64,000 nucleotides of DNA from Bacteroidota bacterium (GCA_018829205.1 JAHJUE010000029.1:62001-126000), one strand, 5' to 3'; counted from the stretch's first letter, positions 28,201-38,279 are shown. Program-made: numbers and translations. Notes: generated by a model from the letters alone, not told the origin.

Positions 28201-28311
28201 TCAGTTGTCTGTTTTTTTATCAAACATTACAACTTTATAAAAACAATAAATTGTTAGGCCTATAATCATGCTGCATGCAGAAATAAAAAATATCCATCCG
28301 CCTGTATTCAT
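28201..28311 (-). CDS. Tiny single-pass membrane protein (36 aa)
   Basis: The frame starts MNTGGWIFFISACSM and encodes one hydrophobic helix (about 6-29) followed by a charged tail (FDKKTDN). GGGAG lies seven bases before the ATG, a good ribosome-binding site that supports a real gene. It is short enough to be missed by usual gene callers. Its form (short N-terminus, one helix, aromatic and Cys residues, basic tail) resembles small accessory subunits of transporters or oxidases. I cannot name a family. A hairpin with a T-run separates it from the 38-residue gene upstream. Confidence 0.6.
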   Translation of the reverse strand: MNTGGWIFFISACSMIIGLTIYCFYKVVMFDKKTDN

Positions 28312-28332
28312 TTAAACTCCCGAAATTAAAAA

Positions 28333-28357
28333 TACGGACGGCCTTTAACCGCCCGTA
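28333..28357 (-). terminator. Terminator-like hairpin between two tiny genes
   Basis: TACGGACGG and CCGCCCGTA form a 9-bp stem with one mismatch. On the minus strand TTTTTAATTT follows. It lies just after the 38-residue gene and upstream of the 36-residue gene. Confidence 0.65.
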
Positions 28358-28365
28358 TATATTAT

Positions 28366-28482
28366 TTAAAAAAAAGTAGACACTATAAAAACTATAGCTC
28401 CAACAGCGCCGATTAACATTAACCCGATTAAAACATAAAATGCAATATCTGTTGTTTTATCGTTTTGAGTTGACGTATTCAT
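28366..28482 (-). CDS. Tiny single-pass membrane protein (38 aa)
   Basis: The frame starts MNTSTQNDKTTD. It has a short polar N-terminus and one strongly hydrophobic helix from about residue 13 to the end (ending STFF). GAGGATAAA precedes the ATG at proper spacing. Like the 36-residue gene downstream it fits the pattern of a small membrane subunit, and the two genes share strand, size and the opening MNT. No family is recognised, and no large transporter gene is adjacent on the same strand. Confidence 0.55.
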   Translation of the reverse strand: MNTSTQNDKTTDIAFYVLIGLMLIGAVGAIVFIVSTFF

Positions 28483-28548
28483 TTTATCCTCAATTTTTTT
28501 GAACAAACTTAATTAGCTTTTTAATACTTCGTAGAAACTATTTGCTAT

Positions 28549-28887
28549 TTAAGTACTGGTAGAAAATTGAGATGTAAGAAAGAATTGAAAATTTAATAAG
28601 CTGAAATGCTGAGGGCGAATTTTAATAAAGTTATTAAATTTGACTAAAACGGCTGTGTTATCGGAAATCTCAAACGATGAACTGCAATTGACTTTTTGAG
28701 ACTGGAATTGATTTGTTTTAATTAAAGAAGTTATAACATTTTGAGCAGAGAGGGATTCGCATATCAATGTTTGACCGGCGTTATCCCCGTCAATCTCAAA
28801 ACTATAAGAGTTGTTAAACGCGAACAAGTTGCTCAAAAAAAGAACTATTAAAATTGTCCGCTTTATTTTTTTTCTATTATTTAGCAT
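28549..28887 (-). CDS. Small exported protein of unknown function
   Basis: The predicted 112-residue product has a convincing signal peptide (basic KKIKR, hydrophobic core ILIVLFLSNLF, then NSYS). The mature region is rich in Ser, Phe, Asn and Gln. Two Cys residues (ICES and NCSS) could form a disulfide. No ribosome-binding site is visible before the ATG, which lowers confidence. It lies upstream of the two tiny membrane-protein genes on the same strand. Confidence 0.45.
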   Translation of the reverse strand: MLNNRKKIKRTILIVLFLSNLFAFNNSYSFEIDGDNAGQTLICESLSAQNVITSLIKTNQFQSQKVNCSSSFEISDNTAVLVKFNNFIKIRPQHFSLLNFQFFLTSQFSTST

Positions 28888-29059
28888 GTTCGAAAATATT
28901 TGATAGGAATACTTAAAGGTTTTTCAACAAAGAAACAATAGAAATAATGGTTTAAGACATGAAATCCGAAAATATTTTTGTCATTAAACAAAGTTTAATC
29001 GGATTAAATAAAATCAATTTTTATATTGTATCCTCATTTTATAATCAAAATAAAAAGAA

Positions 29060-30244
29060 ATGAATCCGTGGAAAGGCTTAAATAAGCTGCCGAAAAATAT
29101 TTGGATTATCTCTATCGCTTCGCTGATAAACAGAACAGGTATGATGGTATTGCCGTTTCTTGCATTATACATGACAAATGATATGCACGTTACGGCATCG
29201 GAGGCGGGTACTGTTTTAATGGCTTATGGATTAGGAGCATTAATTTCTGCTCCATTTGTAGGAAAACTTAGCGATAAGATCGGTTCGCTTAATTTAATGA
29301 AAATAGCTTTAGTCGGTTCGGGCATATTTTTATTCTTTTATTCGCTCATTCATAATTATTACTATTTTCTTGTTTTAAGTTTTATATGGGCAATAATCAG
29401 CGAATCATTCCGCCCGGCGGCAATGTCGTTTATTTCCAACGAAACCAAACCCGAAGAGCGTAAACCGTCTTTCGCTCTGTACAGACTTGCAATTAATTTA
29501 GGGATGAGTTTCGGACCTGTTATCGGCGGACTATTAAGTACAATAAATTTTTCTCTTCTTTTTTATTTTGACGGAATAACCTCAATTCTGGCAGGATTAT
29601 ATTTAATTTTATCCCCCATTAAACTAAGTGTTCAGGAAGAAGAACTCCCGAAACATGAATCTTTCCCTCTGTTGAAAAGATTTGGCTTTTTACCGGATAA
29701 GGGATATTTGCTTTTTCTTCTTGCGCTAATTCCATCCAGTATTATTTATATGCAGCATATCGGCGCTATGCCATTATTTATTGTTAACGATTTAGGTTAT
29801 ACTACCGCTACATTCGGAATTGTGACCGCAATTAATACAATATTAATTATTGTAATTGAACTGCCTCTAAACAATGCTATGAAACACTGGCCAAATTGGA
29901 AATCGATGTTCTGGGGCGCTGCTTTAACTGCCGTAGGTTTCGGTGCAATGGCATTTACCGAAAACATTACGGTTCTTGTAATTACAATAATTATTTGGAC
30001 ATTCGGGGAAATGATTTTATTTCCCGCTGCCGCCGCTTTTGCAGCCGAATCATCACCTCAAAAAAAACGGGGCGCGTATATGGGTTTTTATCAAATGACT
30101 TTCGCTATTTCATTTACAGTAGGTCCGTGGTTTGGAACATTTATATACGGTAATTACGGCTCGTTTGTATTATGGATTGGAGTTTTGATCTTTGGTTTGA
30201 TATCCGCTTTGTTAATGCTTACAATGAAACGGCAAAATAATTAA
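29060..30244 (+). CDS. Major facilitator superfamily transporter
   Basis: The 394-residue protein has twelve predicted membrane helices. The MFS loop 2-3 signature GKLSDKIGS is present after the second helix, and helix 5 carries NLGMSFGPVIGGLL, a motif C-like GxxxGPxxGG seen in proton-coupled exporters. This places it among MFS drug or small-molecule exporters (DHA1-like), but the substrate cannot be read. It is a single gene, convergent with the metallophosphoesterase gene 25 bp downstream. Confidence 0.9.
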   Translation: MNPWKGLNKLPKNIWIISIASLINRTGMMVLPFLALYMTNDMHVTASEAGTVLMAYGLGALISAPFVGKLSDKIGSLNLMKIALVGSGIFLFFYSLIHNYYYFLVLSFIWAIISESFRPAAMSFISNETKPEERKPSFALYRLAINLGMSFGPVIGGLLSTINFSLLFYFDGITSILAGLYLILSPIKLSVQEEELPKHESFPLLKRFGFLPDKGYLLFLLALIPSSIIYMQHIGAMPLFIVNDLGYTTATFGIVTAINTILIIVIELPLNNAMKHWPNWKSMFWGAALTAVGFGAMAFTENITVLVITIIIWTFGEMILFPAAAAFAAESSPQKKRGAYMGFYQMTFAISFTVGPWFGTFIYGNYGSFVLWIGVLIFGLISALLMLTMKRQNN

Positions 30245-30268
30245 CGAACCTTAATCTTTTGATTGTAT

Positions 30269-31468
30269 TTATGCTTTAGAAATTGTAATTAATGTAATTT
30301 CTGAAGGCACGCCGATTCTTAGGGGCGGTCCCCAGTATCCCGTTCCCTTGTTTACATATAACCATGTATCATTATGTTTGTGCAGTCCTTTTATATAAGG
30401 CTGATCAAGCTGTACCATAAATGTGTATGGAAAATACTGTCCACCGTGCGTATGTCCGGAAAGCTGAATTTGAAATCCTGCTTTAGAAGCGTCATTAATA
30501 TTTTTAGGCTGATGGGCGAGCAGAATCTTTAAATCGGGTTTATACGCCGCTTCTGCCGCTTTATACGGATCCGATTTATGAGATTTGTAAAACTGTCCGC
30601 CGCTCCAATCGGTTACTCCTGCCATCATTAATTTACTGTTTCCTATTTGAATGCTTTTGTTTTCATTTAATAGAGTAGTAAACTCCAATCTTTCCGCTTC
30701 TTCAACCCATTCAATCGCGCCCGAATAGTATTCATGATTTCCGGTTATAAAATATTTTCCATATTTGCTTTTTAACTTTTTAAGCGGTTCAACATGTTCA
30801 CGAAGCCCTTGAACAGAACCGTCTACCAGATCCCCTGTAAAAGCAATAATATCGGCGTTTAGTTCATTAACCATTTTAACCACTGTTTCAACAAAGGATT
30901 TCTGAATTGTCGGTCCAACATGCATGTCGCTGAATTGTGCTATAGTTAATCCGTTCAGGTCATCGGGAAGATTTTCAATTGGAATTGTAATTCTTTCAAT
31001 TTTCGGTTTACTCATTACATTAAATATTCCCCATCCGGTTAAGCCGGCTGAAGCGGCAAGAATTCCAAGGTTTAATGAATTAATTAAAAATTCTCTTTTT
31101 GATGAGTCGATAACCGCTGTGGATTCTTGTTTTGAGAAAAATGAGTTAGCGAATAAATAGATTTTGTGAGAAACTAACCCGGCAAGCCAAATCAAATCTT
31201 TTATTAAAACAAACGCGAATAATAGTGTTATTAGTCCGAAGCCGGTATAACCAATCCAAGCTATTATTTCGCTGAAGGTGTTTTCAATTTTATTGCCTCT
31301 TAGTATAAATTCTAATACCAAGATTAAAAAAAGAGAAATAATTATAATCCATAATAACCAAGAAGTACTTACAGGTAAATTAGCCGGGACAATCATACGC
31401 CAGCCGACATATCCATAAATACAGCTCATTATAAATACTACAAGTACAATAAAAATAATTGGCGGCAT
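30269..31468 (-). CDS. Membrane metallophosphoesterase
   Basis: Residues 1-160 hold about four membrane helices. The rest is a calcineurin-like phosphoesterase domain with its metal-binding motifs in order: SDMHVG, GDLVDG, GNHEYY, LLAHQP and GHTHGGQ. The twin-metal site is therefore complete. Similar membrane-linked proteins (YkuE-like) act on phosphoester or pyrophosphate groups at the cell surface, but the substrate is unknown. The 262 bp upstream of its start contain a TGTACA-centred palindrome at about 31696-31711. Confidence 0.9.
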   Translation of the reverse strand: MPPIIFIVLVVFIMSCIYGYVGWRMIVPANLPVSTSWLLWIIIISLFLILVLEFILRGNKIENTFSEIIAWIGYTGFGLITLLFAFVLIKDLIWLAGLVSHKIYLFANSFFSKQESTAVIDSSKREFLINSLNLGILAASAGLTGWGIFNVMSKPKIERITIPIENLPDDLNGLTIAQFSDMHVGPTIQKSFVETVVKMVNELNADIIAFTGDLVDGSVQGLREHVEPLKKLKSKYGKYFITGNHEYYSGAIEWVEEAERLEFTTLLNENKSIQIGNSKLMMAGVTDWSGGQFYKSHKSDPYKAAEAAYKPDLKILLAHQPKNINDASKAGFQIQLSGHTHGGQYFPYTFMVQLDQPYIKGLHKHNDTWLYVNKGTGYWGPPLRIGVPSEITLITISKA

Positions 31469-31695
31469 ATAATCTTTTACCTAATTTTTAGAAATAAATG
31501 TGAAATTGAATTTAATAATTATGACGGGGTAGCGCGAAAAATATTTCATAAAATCTATTTTGATAATTAAAACACATAATTCTAAAAATTAGTTCTGGTT
31601 AATTGTTCTGTAAAATACGTTCAATATATATCTCAATTTATAAGAATTAAAATTTTTGATGCTTATTTTTGCCTAAAAACAAATTAATTTATTGT

Positions 31696-31711
31696 TGCAT
31701 GTACAAGCAAT
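31696..31711. promoter_or_regulatory. TGTACA-centred palindrome, possible MarR operator
   Basis: TTGCATGTACAAGCAA is an almost perfect palindrome (one mismatched pair). It lies beyond the marR stop and about 230 bp upstream of the metallophosphoesterase start. Another TGTACA motif occurs at the marR 5' end. Operator function is inference. Confidence 0.3.
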
Positions 31712-31730
31712 TATAATAGAGTGCTAATTT

Positions 31731-32138
31731 CTATTCTAATTTTTTAGATGACTCTTTAACAAGATCGTTTAATACGCCGCTTAATCTTTCACCAAGTTTT
31801 TCAGTATAGGATTCATATAAACTATCCCAGCAAGATTTTATTACAGGCTGAAGATTTATTCCTTTTTCGGTATTGTAAATTTTTGATAATTTTCCCTCAA
31901 TTTCTCTGTAAATCAGTCCTCTTTTCTCTAAAACATCTACAAAACGTGTAACAGTTGAAGGAGCGATCTGAAGTATTTTTGATAACTCATTTGGTCCAAT
32001 TCCTGGATTTTCGTTTATGGTTGTAAGTAAAATTGCGTGCGAGGGAGATAACGCAGTCGGACCGAATGACTCATCAGCTAAACGACCCATAATTCTTGAT
32101 AAAGAATTAACCGAAAAATATAAACATTTATCCAGCAA
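31731..32138 (-). CDS. MarR family transcriptional regulator
   Basis: The winged helix-turn-helix core is plain: SPSHAILLTTINENPGIGPNELSKILQIAPSTVTRFVDVLEKRGLIYRE, followed by the wing and a C-terminal dimer helix. I prefer a TTG start (32138) opening LLDKCLYFSVNSL, because it fits the family length (about 135) and has AGGGAA upstream. The frame is also open from an ATG at 32174 (147 residues). The upstream ATG overlaps a TGTACA element that may be an autoregulatory operator. It is divergent from the large sensor kinase gene. The ligand is unknown. Confidence 0.85.
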   Translation of the reverse strand: MLDKCLYFSVNSLSRIMGRLADESFGPTALSPSHAILLTTINENPGIGPNELSKILQIAPSTVTRFVDVLEKRGLIYREIEGKLSKIYNTEKGINLQPVIKSCWDSLYESYTEKLGERLSGVLNDLVKESSKKLE

Positions 32139-32332
32139 AATAATTTTCCCTAAATTACATGGTTGTACATACAAACATAAATGATATTAATTAAATTGTC
32201 CAGTTTATTTATTTATGATTTCTTTTCAATTATAAATTAAGATACAAAGTTTAATAATTATTATATTTGTTTCGTTAATTACTAATAAGCTATGTCTTTT
32301 TTCCGATAATATATTAACAAAAAACACTACTG

Positions 32333-35300
32333 ATGTTATTAACAAAGAAGATCATAAACAGTCTATTTTTTTTATTTATCTTTTTTTCCTTTTTCATTTC
32401 AACAATTTCCGCACAGGAAAGAAACCTAATAAAGTTTTCGGTCGAGAACGGGTTAAGTTTATCTCAGATTTCATGCATTGATCAAAGCAAGGATGGATTC
32501 CTAATTGTAGGTACATACGGAGGCGGATTCAGTCTTTTCGACGGAATCACTTTCCGAAATTTTAATTCTTCTGACGGTTTGGGCAATAATGTTGTTTATG
32601 ATATAAACGTCGACCTTGAAAATAATATCTGGCTGGGGACATCCAAAGGATTAAGCCGGTTTGACGGCAATACATTTGTCAATTATCAAATTCAGGACGG
32701 TCTGCCGAATGAATGGATTTGGAAATTATTGAGGGATAAAAACAATAACCTTTGGATTGCAACAAATAAAGGAATTTGCAAATATTCTAATAATACTTTT
32801 ACCAGATATGAAGATTCAGAATTAAATGACGAAAGCGTTTATTCTATTTTGGAATCAAAATCCGGCGCCATTTTAATGGGTACTCAAAACGGATTAATAA
32901 GTTATAACGGCAAAAATTTTGAATTGGTAAGTGATCATCCCCTGCTGCAGAATAATAGAATCTATTCTATTTATGAAGATAAAAATAACTCTCTTTGGCT
33001 CGGTACAGAAAAAGGATTAATGCAGATTTCAAATCAAAATGTTCTGCATTACAGCATTCCCGGACTATCAAATAACAATACAATTTGGTCAATAAAAGAA
33101 AATTTTTATGGAAACTTATTGATCGGAACCGACGAAGGTATAAAACTATTTGATTTCCTAAATTTCTCTGACTATACAAATTCAACAATCGGAATTAGCA
33201 ACCGGAAAATTTGGACAATATTTAAAGACCGCGAATCAAATTTATGGTTTGGAAGCGATGATGGTTTATATCTTCAAAACAGCGATATCTTTAAAAGATA
33301 TAACAATAAAGGTAATATTATTTTTGGTTGGAGCTTCATTGAGATTGATAGTAATAATTTATGGATTGGAACCGGCGCCGACGGGATTTTAAGTTTTAAA
33401 AACGGGAAATTCAACAAAGTTAATACCGGCGGCATATTAAAAAGCAATTCGATTACCTACTTTTATAAAGATGTAAATAATGATATTTGGGTGGCAAACG
33501 ACAGTGGTATTATTAAATATGACGGAAAAACATTTTCTAATATTAATGAAAAATTGAAACTGAAAAAAAATATTGTAATGTCCCTTCTTAACGATCAAAC
33601 GAGAGACTGTTTGTGGATTGCTACGTATTATGACGGAATTTATTGCTACAAAGATAATTTGCTTACTCATTATACAGAAGTTAACGGATTATCCAACAAT
33701 ATGGTTTATGATCTGTTAATTGATAATAACGGAGATTTGTGGGCCGGTACTGATCACGGCATAAGTAAATTTGAGGATAATAAGTTTATAACGCCGCAAG
33801 GACTTGAAAAATTTGAAAAATTCGCAATAATGAAAATGCTGAAGGATAAAAAAAATAATATTTGGCTTGGGACATATGAACTCGGATTAATAAAAATTGG
33901 ACAATCTGAAAACGGGCAATACAATGAATTTGATACTGTAAACGTAAAGAATAATTTGAATGATAATTCAGTTCTTTCGATGTCGTTTGATAAAAATGAA
34001 AATATTTGGATAGGTACAAATTTCGGAATAAACAAATTTGACCTGAATAAATATTTTGAATCTGGTGAAAAAAATGTTATTTCTTTTGCGAAGGGCGACG
34101 GATTTCCGGGTGTAGAAACCGTTCAAGGCGGAATATATTCCGACAGCAAAGGTCAAATGTGGTTCGGAACCATAGGCGGAATTATCAAATTTAATCCCGA
34201 TGAAATTAAATTAAATAAAACACCGCCATACGTAAATATTACAAAGGTAGAATCGTTTAATAATAATTTTGAAAGAAATACAACCTATTCAAACATACTG
34301 CACGAAATTTATTATTCCGATTTTAATAATATCCCGTATGAAAACAATAATTTAACAATTCATTTTACGGGAATTTGTTTCGCGAACTCTCAAAAAGTAA
34401 AATACAAATACAGATTAAATAAAGGCGAATGGTCTCCCGCATTCGGTAATCAATCTGTGTCTTTTTCAAATATGAATCCCGGCTCTTATACATTTGAGGT
34501 TATTGCTTCAAATAATCACGGAATATGGAACCAGGCACCGGCGATTATTAAGTTTAAGATTATTTCTCCTTATTATAATACATGGTGGTTTTATACTTTG
34601 TCCGCAGCAATAGTTATTCTTCTTATATATTATTTTATAAAAATAAGATTTAAGAAAATAGAAAAGAAAAATAAAGAGCTGCGTGAGAGGATTAAGGAAA
34701 GATTAAAATATGAGGAAAAACTTAAGCAGTCCGAACAGGAGTTAATAAAAGCCAGAGATAAAGCGGAAAAATCAGACAGGTTAAAATCAGAATTTCTTGC
34801 GCAAATGTCTCATGAAATTAGAACGCCCGTTAATTCAATTTTAAGCTTCACAACTCTTTTGCGTAATGAATTTGAAAATGTTGTTGACGAAGACTTAAAA
34901 GATAGTTTTACAATAATTGAAAGCGGAGGCAGAAGATTAATTAGAACTATCGATTCAATATTAAATATGTCGCAACTGCAGGTCGGTAATTTTGAAACAA
35001 GAAAAGAAAAAATTGATTTGGTAAAAATTGTAGAAAATCTGTTTAGTGAGTTTAATAATACGGCGCTTCAGAAGAAACTTGATTTTAAAATTATAAAAAA
35101 TGGCGAATCATTTATTGAAACAAGGGATGAATATACTGTAACACAACTTATCGCAAATTTAATTGATAATTCTCTTAAGTATACTTTAAGAGGATATGTG
35201 TATATAAATATTTTTAAAAACGAATCCAATAATACTGTAATTGAAGTTAAAGATTCAGGTATTGGAATTTCAAAAGAATTTCAAGAATATCTGTTTACTG

Positions 35301-35461
35301 CTTTTACCCAGGAGGATACCGGATATACAAGGAAATTTGAAGGTTCGGGTTTAGGGCTTGCACTTGTAAAAAAATACGCGGAACTAAACAATATTATTAT
35401 TGAAGTACAAAGCGAAAAAGAAAAAGGCACAACATTCAGTATTGAATTCCTTCCCAAATAA
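32333..35461 (+). CDS. Two-component sensor kinase with periplasmic beta-propeller
   Basis: A signal sequence (to about residue 27, ISAQ) leads a periplasmic region of about 700 residues made of Reg_prop propeller blades (repeating NxxWIGT, GLSNN and FxxYN patterns). A Y_Y_Y immunoglobulin-like domain follows (about 630-755), then one membrane helix (about 757-775), a coiled coil, HisKA with H827 in MSHEIRTP, and an HATPase domain with NLIDNSLKYT, DSGIGI and GSGLGLAL. It lacks the receiver and AraC domains seen in many hybrid relatives, so it must signal to a separate regulator, not seen next to it. In Bacteroidota such sensors often detect glycans. Confidence 0.93.
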   Translation: MLLTKKIINSLFFLFIFFSFFISTISAQERNLIKFSVENGLSLSQISCIDQSKDGFLIVGTYGGGFSLFDGITFRNFNSSDGLGNNVVYDINVDLENNIWLGTSKGLSRFDGNTFVNYQIQDGLPNEWIWKLLRDKNNNLWIATNKGICKYSNNTFTRYEDSELNDESVYSILESKSGAILMGTQNGLISYNGKNFELVSDHPLLQNNRIYSIYEDKNNSLWLGTEKGLMQISNQNVLHYSIPGLSNNNTIWSIKENFYGNLLIGTDEGIKLFDFLNFSDYTNSTIGISNRKIWTIFKDRESNLWFGSDDGLYLQNSDIFKRYNNKGNIIFGWSFIEIDSNNLWIGTGADGILSFKNGKFNKVNTGGILKSNSITYFYKDVNNDIWVANDSGIIKYDGKTFSNINEKLKLKKNIVMSLLNDQTRDCLWIATYYDGIYCYKDNLLTHYTEVNGLSNNMVYDLLIDNNGDLWAGTDHGISKFEDNKFITPQGLEKFEKFAIMKMLKDKKNNIWLGTYELGLIKIGQSENGQYNEFDTVNVKNNLNDNSVLSMSFDKNENIWIGTNFGINKFDLNKYFESGEKNVISFAKGDGFPGVETVQGGIYSDSKGQMWFGTIGGIIKFNPDEIKLNKTPPYVNITKVESFNNNFERNTTYSNILHEIYYSDFNNIPYENNNLTIHFTGICFANSQKVKYKYRLNKGEWSPAFGNQSVSFSNMNPGSYTFEVIASNNHGIWNQAPAIIKFKIISPYYNTWWFYTLSAAIVILLIYYFIKIRFKKIEKKNKELRERIKERLKYEEKLKQSEQELIKARDKAEKSDRLKSEFLAQMSHEIRTPVNSILSFTTLLRNEFENVVDEDLKDSFTIIESGGRRLIRTIDSILNMSQLQVGNFETRKEKIDLVKIVENLFSEFNNTALQKKLDFKIIKNGESFIETRDEYTVTQLIANLIDNSLKYTLRGYVYINIFKNESNNTVIEVKDSGIGISKEFQEYLFTAFTQEDTGYTRKFEGSGLGLALVKKYAELNNIIIEVQSEKEKGTTFSIEFLPK

Positions 35462-35509
35462 TTATTACCTTAAAATTATTAATAACCAAAATAAATAAAG
35501 GAATAACCT

Positions 35510-36046
35510 ATGTCTGAAAATATAGATTTGCTAAAATATCCTATCGGGAAATTTATTTTTCCGGAAATAATAACATTAAACGATATAAAAAAATATGAAA
35601 ATGAAATTAGAAAACTTCCCGTAGAACTTTCCTCGGCAGTGAATAATTTAGATGAAGTACAGCTGAATACTCCATACAGAGAAGGAGGCTGGAGTGTTCG
35701 TCAGCTTGTTCATCATATTGCAGACAGCCACATGAACGGTTATATACGTGTTAAATGGGGACTTACGGAAGACGAGCCATTAATTAAAACTTATGATCAG
35801 GACGAATGGGTAAAATTGCCGGATACATTTAACACTCCGGTTTCAGTGTCTTTGAACTTAATTTCCGAGCTTCATGAAAGATGGGCAAATTTAATCTCGG
35901 TGTTAAATTCAGAGCAAATCTCAAAAAAAATTAAACATCCCGAAAACAGTTACGGAAGCTTAGATCAGGTTATCTGTCTTTATGCGTGGCACGGAAAACA
36001 TCATACAGCTCATATTTCTTCTTTAATAAAAAGAATGAACTGGTAA
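35510..36046 (+). CDS. YfiT/BstA-type DinB-fold metal-dependent transferase
   Basis: The 178-residue protein belongs to the DinB/YfiT four-helix fold. Its three expected metal-binding histidines are visible: H68 in LVHHIADSH, and H161 and H165 in WHGKHHTAH. Close relatives are bacillithiol S-transferases (BstA) that conjugate toxic electrophiles to bacillithiol. Bacillithiol or its methylated form is known in the Bacteroidota-Chlorobi group, which suits the host suggested here. It lies 49 bp after the sensor kinase gene on the same strand, with AAGGAAT upstream of the ATG. Confidence 0.88.
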   Translation: MSENIDLLKYPIGKFIFPEIITLNDIKKYENEIRKLPVELSSAVNNLDEVQLNTPYREGGWSVRQLVHHIADSHMNGYIRVKWGLTEDEPLIKTYDQDEWVKLPDTFNTPVSVSLNLISELHERWANLISVLNSEQISKKIKHPENSYGSLDQVICLYAWHGKHHTAHISSLIKRMNW

Positions 36047-36171
36047 TGTGATTATTTAGAGTAATGTTATAATGCAAAGAATAAATATTTATCAATGATA
36101 AATTTTCCGATGTCTTTATTATTATTCAATCATAATGAAAACAACATTGTACAGCAAAGATACTGCTTAAA

Positions 36172-38091
36172 TTAAAATTCTATATAATTGTTTGATGAAT
36201 CGACGTCGGGAATTTGATCGGTAATAATCTCCGCGCTTTTTAATATTTTATTTTTATCAGTATTAATCTCAAATTCATTTTTTCCGCTTTGCCATATTCT
36301 AATATTTTTAACTATTGTTTCAACAGTTTCATCGTTATAAACTAATTTTACTTTTACGGAAACAGGCTGAGCGCCGATTTTTAGTATCTTTATAACTGTA
36401 TTAGCTTCGTCATTTATACTTGATTCTATTGCTAAATCACAGTTAGCGAAATCGTAAAACCACGGTTTCCAAAACCATGATAAATCTTCTCCCGATACAT
36501 CATTAAATGTAAAAAAGAAATCATATGGAAGAGGATGCTTTCCTTTCCATCTTTCGATAAATTCTATTAAACAATTCTTAAATAACTGATCGCCCAGCAA
36601 ATTTTTTAAGGAATGAATAGCGAAAAATGATCTGGCGTAGGAAAGTATTGTTAAACTTGGACCTCTCAAAGAGTGAGACGATACCATTAAAGGCAAATCA
36701 TTTTCCGATCCGAGTATTCCCCAGTTTTTATAAAAGTTTTTGTACCAATTATAATGGCTGTATCCTTCAATATATTTGGGCGCAAATTCGGTCGGAAAAA
36801 AAGAAGCCCACCCTTCATCCATCCATGAATATCTGCGTTCGTTAGTTCCAGTAAAAAACGGGAAATAAGTATGACCCATTTCATGAATCAGCAATGTTAC
36901 AAATCCTACTTTGTCGTTATACTCCCCGTCGTTAGCCATCATTGGGAATTCCATACCGCCGCCCCATTTTTGAGTATTGTCAAAAGAAGTGAACTTAGGA
37001 TAAGGATATGGATATCCTGGCAATTCATTAGATAAATACTCAATCGCGTATTTTGAAAGTTGTGCCGCTTCGTCAAAATATTTCGCGCTGTCTGGATAGG
37101 CAGCGTCAACAAAAGCGCGCCGGCCTGTTGATTTATCAACAACTGCGCTTACACCGTCCCATAAAAATCTATTACTGCAGCCGAAAGAAAAATCGGGTAT
37201 GTTTTCAGCTTTATAATACCATGTATTATTTTCATTTTTATTAAGTAAATAATTTCCGGCCGCAAGATCTTCTGCTGAAATAATTTTAATTACTTTATCA
37301 GAAGATAACGCGTTGATGTATTTTTTATAAATATTTTCATTAAACAACTCTCCGGCATTTTGCAGAAGTCCCGTAGCCCAAACCATATATTTTTCAGGCA
37401 GAGTAATTTTTACCTCGTAATTTCCGAAATCGCTGTAGAATTCCTGCTCGCCAGTATACTCAAGTTTATCCCATCCGTACACATCATCATAGACTGCAAT
37501 CTTAGGATAAAAATATGCGGCAAAGATAACTCCGTCGTCGTACTTGCCGGTTCTCATAAAAGAAATTTTAGGCAGTTGTGTTTCCCATTCAAAATATAAT
37601 TTTACAGAATCGTTATGAGGAATAAATCCTCCGGGAAGATTACTGATAATCATATTAGTTGATGTAAACTGAACCTCTTCTTCAATATTAATTTCTTTTT
37701 CACCGACAATCAGTTTTTTTATTTTCACTCCGTCGGTTAAGTCTTCTTCTGCAATTTCAAAATCTCTTTCACTTCCTTTGCGGTATAAATTATTAAAAAG
37801 CTGAATAACTAATTTGTCTAGGTCAAACGGACTATTATTAAAATAGTTAATAGTCTCATTGCCTTCAATTACGGCGCTGTCGGGGTTTAATTTTATATTT
37901 ATATTGTAATCAGCGCGGTTAATCCAATATTTATCTCCCGGTTTGCCGTCCCATGAACGGGTTTTGCCGTCGTATAATTTTTTTATTTGATTGGGAATAA
38001 ATATTTTATTTGACTGCGCGTATACAGGCCGATTATTAATTAGCGACGATATAGAAACCATAAATACAAATAAGGCGATAAAAAATTTCAT
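36172..38091 (-). CDS. Secreted M1 family metallopeptidase
   Basis: This 639-residue gluzincin carries the zinc motif H403-E-M-G-H407 with the third ligand E426 in WMDEGWASF, exactly 18 residues further on. GGGMEFPMM takes the place of the exopeptidase GAMEN motif. A signal peptide (1-26, ending VYAQ) indicates export. The N-terminal beta domain (about 60-290) and C-terminal extension fit M1 enzymes of Bacteroidota. It probably trims peptides in the periplasm or outside the cell. It is a solitary gene. Confidence 0.92.
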   Translation of the reverse strand: MKFFIALFVFMVSISSLINNRPVYAQSNKIFIPNQIKKLYDGKTRSWDGKPGDKYWINRADYNINIKLNPDSAVIEGNETINYFNNSPFDLDKLVIQLFNNLYRKGSERDFEIAEEDLTDGVKIKKLIVGEKEINIEEEVQFTSTNMIISNLPGGFIPHNDSVKLYFEWETQLPKISFMRTGKYDDGVIFAAYFYPKIAVYDDVYGWDKLEYTGEQEFYSDFGNYEVKITLPEKYMVWATGLLQNAGELFNENIYKKYINALSSDKVIKIISAEDLAAGNYLLNKNENNTWYYKAENIPDFSFGCSNRFLWDGVSAVVDKSTGRRAFVDAAYPDSAKYFDEAAQLSKYAIEYLSNELPGYPYPYPKFTSFDNTQKWGGGMEFPMMANDGEYNDKVGFVTLLIHEMGHTYFPFFTGTNERRYSWMDEGWASFFPTEFAPKYIEGYSHYNWYKNFYKNWGILGSENDLPLMVSSHSLRGPSLTILSYARSFFAIHSLKNLLGDQLFKNCLIEFIERWKGKHPLPYDFFFTFNDVSGEDLSWFWKPWFYDFANCDLAIESSINDEANTVIKILKIGAQPVSVKVKLVYNDETVETIVKNIRIWQSGKNEFEINTDKNKILKSAEIITDQIPDVDSSNNYIEF

Positions 38092-38279
38092 AAAAAGTTA
38101 CCGTAATAAATTAAAGGAATATTATTCATATTAAGGAATGAAAAATATCGCATAAAATTATGAAAAGAAAGAAGCATTAAGAATTATAATGTCACTAATC
38201 TTTAAATCATGACACTATCATAATATATACTTACGATAGAATAACTTCTATAAGTAAAACCTTTTTTAGAGGAAGCGGA

